Assembly: GCA_044867525.1 (NCBI GenBank)
Contig: JBIOVB010000102.1
Span: 1 to 8,141, forward strand
From: JALYNX01 sp044867525
GTDB taxonomy: Bacteria > Actinomycetota > Acidimicrobiia > Spongiisociales > ZC4RG35
Direction: 5' to 3'
DNA length: 8,141 nucleotides
The notes beneath the pieces are model-generated. The model ran no database searches, was not told the origin of the DNA, and saw only the letters and a program-made list of their open reading frames with translations. This document shows, piece by piece, positions 6,729 to 8,141 of this stretch. The translations under genes and the position numbers were made by a program. Position 1 is the first letter of the stretch, and every line of letters begins with the position of its first letter.

Positions 6729-8141
6729 CTATCGGGAATTCTCCCAGGTAGCGAGACCGTGCTGCATGGCGAACAGGGTGGCACCTGCCCGGGTCGAGAC
6801 GCCCATCTTGCGGTAGGCGCTTTGGATGTGGAAGTCGACGGTCTTGTGCGAGATCCCGAGGACGTGAGCGATCTGCTTGGTCTGTAGGCCGCGTGCGAGG
6901 AGCCCGACCACCTGGACCTCACGCTCGGTCAAGCCCGCGGGCCGGGGCACGGCAGGAGTCCGGTGCCCGCCGCCCTCCAACACGGCGGCCACCGATTCCG
7001 GATCGAGCCGCCCCGCTTTGGCTTCCTCGGCGAGGATCTCGGCGGCCGCCCCTCGTGAAAGGGCAGCGCGGTGCGGCCTGGGCTCGGTCATGGCTTGATA
7101 GGCGTCGGCTGTGGCAAGGAGGCGGGCGGATCGCGGGAGGGTGGATGCCCCGACCCCCCGGTGGTAGCCCGTCCCGTCGACGCGCTCATGGTGAAACCCG
7201 GCCGTGGGGACCAGTTCGGAGAGGAAGGGGGACTGGGCGAGGATCCGTTCGGTGTGGTAGGCGTGCAACCGCACTCGCTCCCAATCGTCCAGTGTCAACG
7301 AGCCTCTCTTGCCCCAAATCCGGACTGGGACCGCAGCCCGTCCCAGGTCGTGCACCAGCGCCGCCCGATGAAGGGCCACGGTGTCTGCGGGATCGAGCGG
7401 GAGAAGCTTGGCTGCGGCCAGGCTCGTTGCCGCAACCCCTGAGGAGTGCCCGGCGAATTCAGGGATGGCCATGTCGGCGAAGTGGCCCATCGCGGCCAAC
7501 GCCCGTTCGATCGCATCACCGTCGAGCGTGGACCATGGTTTGGGCTCGCAGTCCAGGGTGAGGTCCCAGAGTGTGAGCTCCGAATCGAAGTCGAGGATGC
7601 CCGCCGCCGCATGGGCAAAGGTCTCGGCAACGATCGGGTCGAAGGCAGCCGCCGCCCGCTGACCGATCACGTCGGCAACGAACTCCGGGTCGCCCTGCAT
7701 GAGCTGGAACGCGGCGTCGCGGGCCACATGGGCGATCCGAACCGCGAATGGGATCTCACGTCCCGCGACCCCACCCGGCCAGCCCTTGCCATCCCATCGC
7801 GCCGACTCGAACGCAAAGAGATTCGAGATGGGAGTGCCCAGACCGAGCTCCTCGGCCAGCATCCGGGCTACCTCGCAGGTGGCATCGACCACACCGGCAA
7901 ACCCGACCGCCAACGCCGGAAGGTGGTGAGCAAGGCGCCAGGCACGAAGATGGGGCGGGTTGGTCGGGGGTGCGACCGCAAGCATCATGCCTCGGAGCAT
8001 CTGGGGCCTGGTTCCAAACCGGAAGGGGGTGGCATAAGTCGTCAGCGCGGCATCGCCCCCAAACACCTCCCAGCCCACGTCGGCAGGGGCATTGCATCCG
8101 ACGTAGAAGAGAAGGCTGAGGTAGTACGCCTGTGATGCGAC
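6729..8141 (-). CDS. HD-GYP-like tandem-HD protein with C-terminal LuxR HTH (5'-partial)
   Basis: Likely transcriptional regulator with a sensory or catalytic HD module; 470 residues are visible. The frame is open to the right edge (YYLSLLFYVGC precedes GTG 8078), so GTG 8078 is internal and the true start is outside the window. Numbering from GTG 8078 as 1, the first HD-like half is degenerate: FY replaces the HD pair in LLFYVGC (before residue 1) and FESARWDGKGWPGG (90-103) stands for the HHExxDGxGYPxG region. The second half is near canonical: AGHSSGVA (209-216), VHDLGRAAVP (242-251), LHAYHTERIL (271-280), HHERVDGTGYHRG (296-308) and ATADAYQAMTEPRPHR (322-337). Against the family consensus, Lys after HDxG is Arg and GYP is GYH. 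The LuxR/GerE domain is GLTEREVQVVGLLARGL through the recognition helix SHKTVDFHIQSAYRKMGVSTR (about 382-430). c-di-GMP hydrolysis is possible but unproven. It sits first in the visible operon, 41 nt before the monooxygenase. Confidence 0.9.
   Translation of the reverse strand, partial: VASQAYYLSLLFYVGCNAPADVGWEVFGGDAALTTYATPFRFGTRPQMLRGMMLAVAPPTNPPHLRAWRLAHHLPALAVGFAGVVDATCEVARMLAEELGLGTPISNLFAFESARWDGKGWPGGVAGREIPFAVRIAHVARDAAFQLMQGDPEFVADVIGQRAAAAFDPIVAETFAHAAAGILDFDSELTLWDLTLDCEPKPWSTLDGDAIERALAAMGHFADMAIPEFAGHSSGVAATSLAAAKLLPLDPADTVALHRAALVHDLGRAAVPVRIWGKRGSLTLDDWERVRLHAYHTERILAQSPFLSELVPTAGFHHERVDGTGYHRGVGASTLPRSARLLATADAYQAMTEPRPHRAALSRGAAAEILAEEAKAGRLDPESVAAVLEGGGHRTPAVPRPAGLTEREVQVVGLLARGLQTKQIAHVLGISHKTVDFHIQSAYRKMGVSTRAGATLFAMQHGLATWENSR

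Noticed and set aside
7446..8135. A + strand open frame of 229 codons opposite the HD/LuxR gene
   Set aside because: It has no domain-like motif and is charged, low-complexity sequence lying wholly over a gene with clear HD and LuxR motifs.
1..8141. CRISPR arrays, tRNA/rRNA genes, insertion sequences, prophage or toxin-antitoxin genes
   Set aside because: No spaced repeats, RNA gene landmarks, transposase motifs or terminal inverted repeats were found on reading both strands, and nearly all bases are explained by the six genes.

Overview
The window is GC-rich, with dense, nearly gap-free coding on both strands and frequent GTG starts. This suggests a high-GC actinobacterium. The protein types fit that view: a very large AAA/TPR signalling ATPase, an HD-GYP-like protein fused to a LuxR-type helix-turn-helix, and a small DUF5808-like membrane protein. 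An Acidimicrobiia-like or related environmental lineage is a guess. No rRNA, tRNA, insertion sequence, CRISPR array or attachment site was found, and no stretch over 300 bases lacks a gene.

Layout. On the + strand, positions 2-2698 carry the 3' part of a large STAND/AAA-type ATPase with a C-terminal TPR-like helical region. Its reading frame is open to the left edge and begins inside the Walker A motif, so the start lies outside the window. On the - strand, read from right to left, is a tight five-gene series: (1) an HD-GYP-like/LuxR regulator, 5'-truncated by the right edge (8141-6729); (2) a class B flavin-dependent monooxygenase-like enzyme (6687-5578); (3) a class I SAM-dependent methyltransferase (5600-4881) that overlaps the monooxygenase by 23 nt; (4) a 98-residue single-pass membrane protein resembling DUF5808 (4869-4573); and (5) a ~600-residue FAD-dependent desaturase/amine-oxidase-fold oxidoreductase (4494 or further upstream, down to 2695). 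Gaps between them are 41 nt, -23 nt, 11 nt and about 30-78 nt, so one transcript is likely. Its promoter would lie outside the window.

How they may work together. Enzymes 2, 3 and 5 (monooxygenation, methylation, desaturation/dehydrogenation) are a plausible set for modifying a lipid, isoprenoid or other small molecule, with the LuxR-type protein upstream as a candidate regulator. This is inferred from gene order only, and no substrate can be read from the sequence. The + strand ATPase and the - strand oxidoreductase converge and share the four bases CTAG (2695-2698) as their two stop codons, leaving no room for a terminator between them.

I see no clearly new biological system. The observations most worth a second look are the shared-stop convergence, the missing conventional start behind a perfect Shine-Dalgarno in front of the FAD oxidoreductase, the degenerate tandem HD arrangement in the LuxR protein, and the DUF5808-like protein embedded in an enzyme operon.
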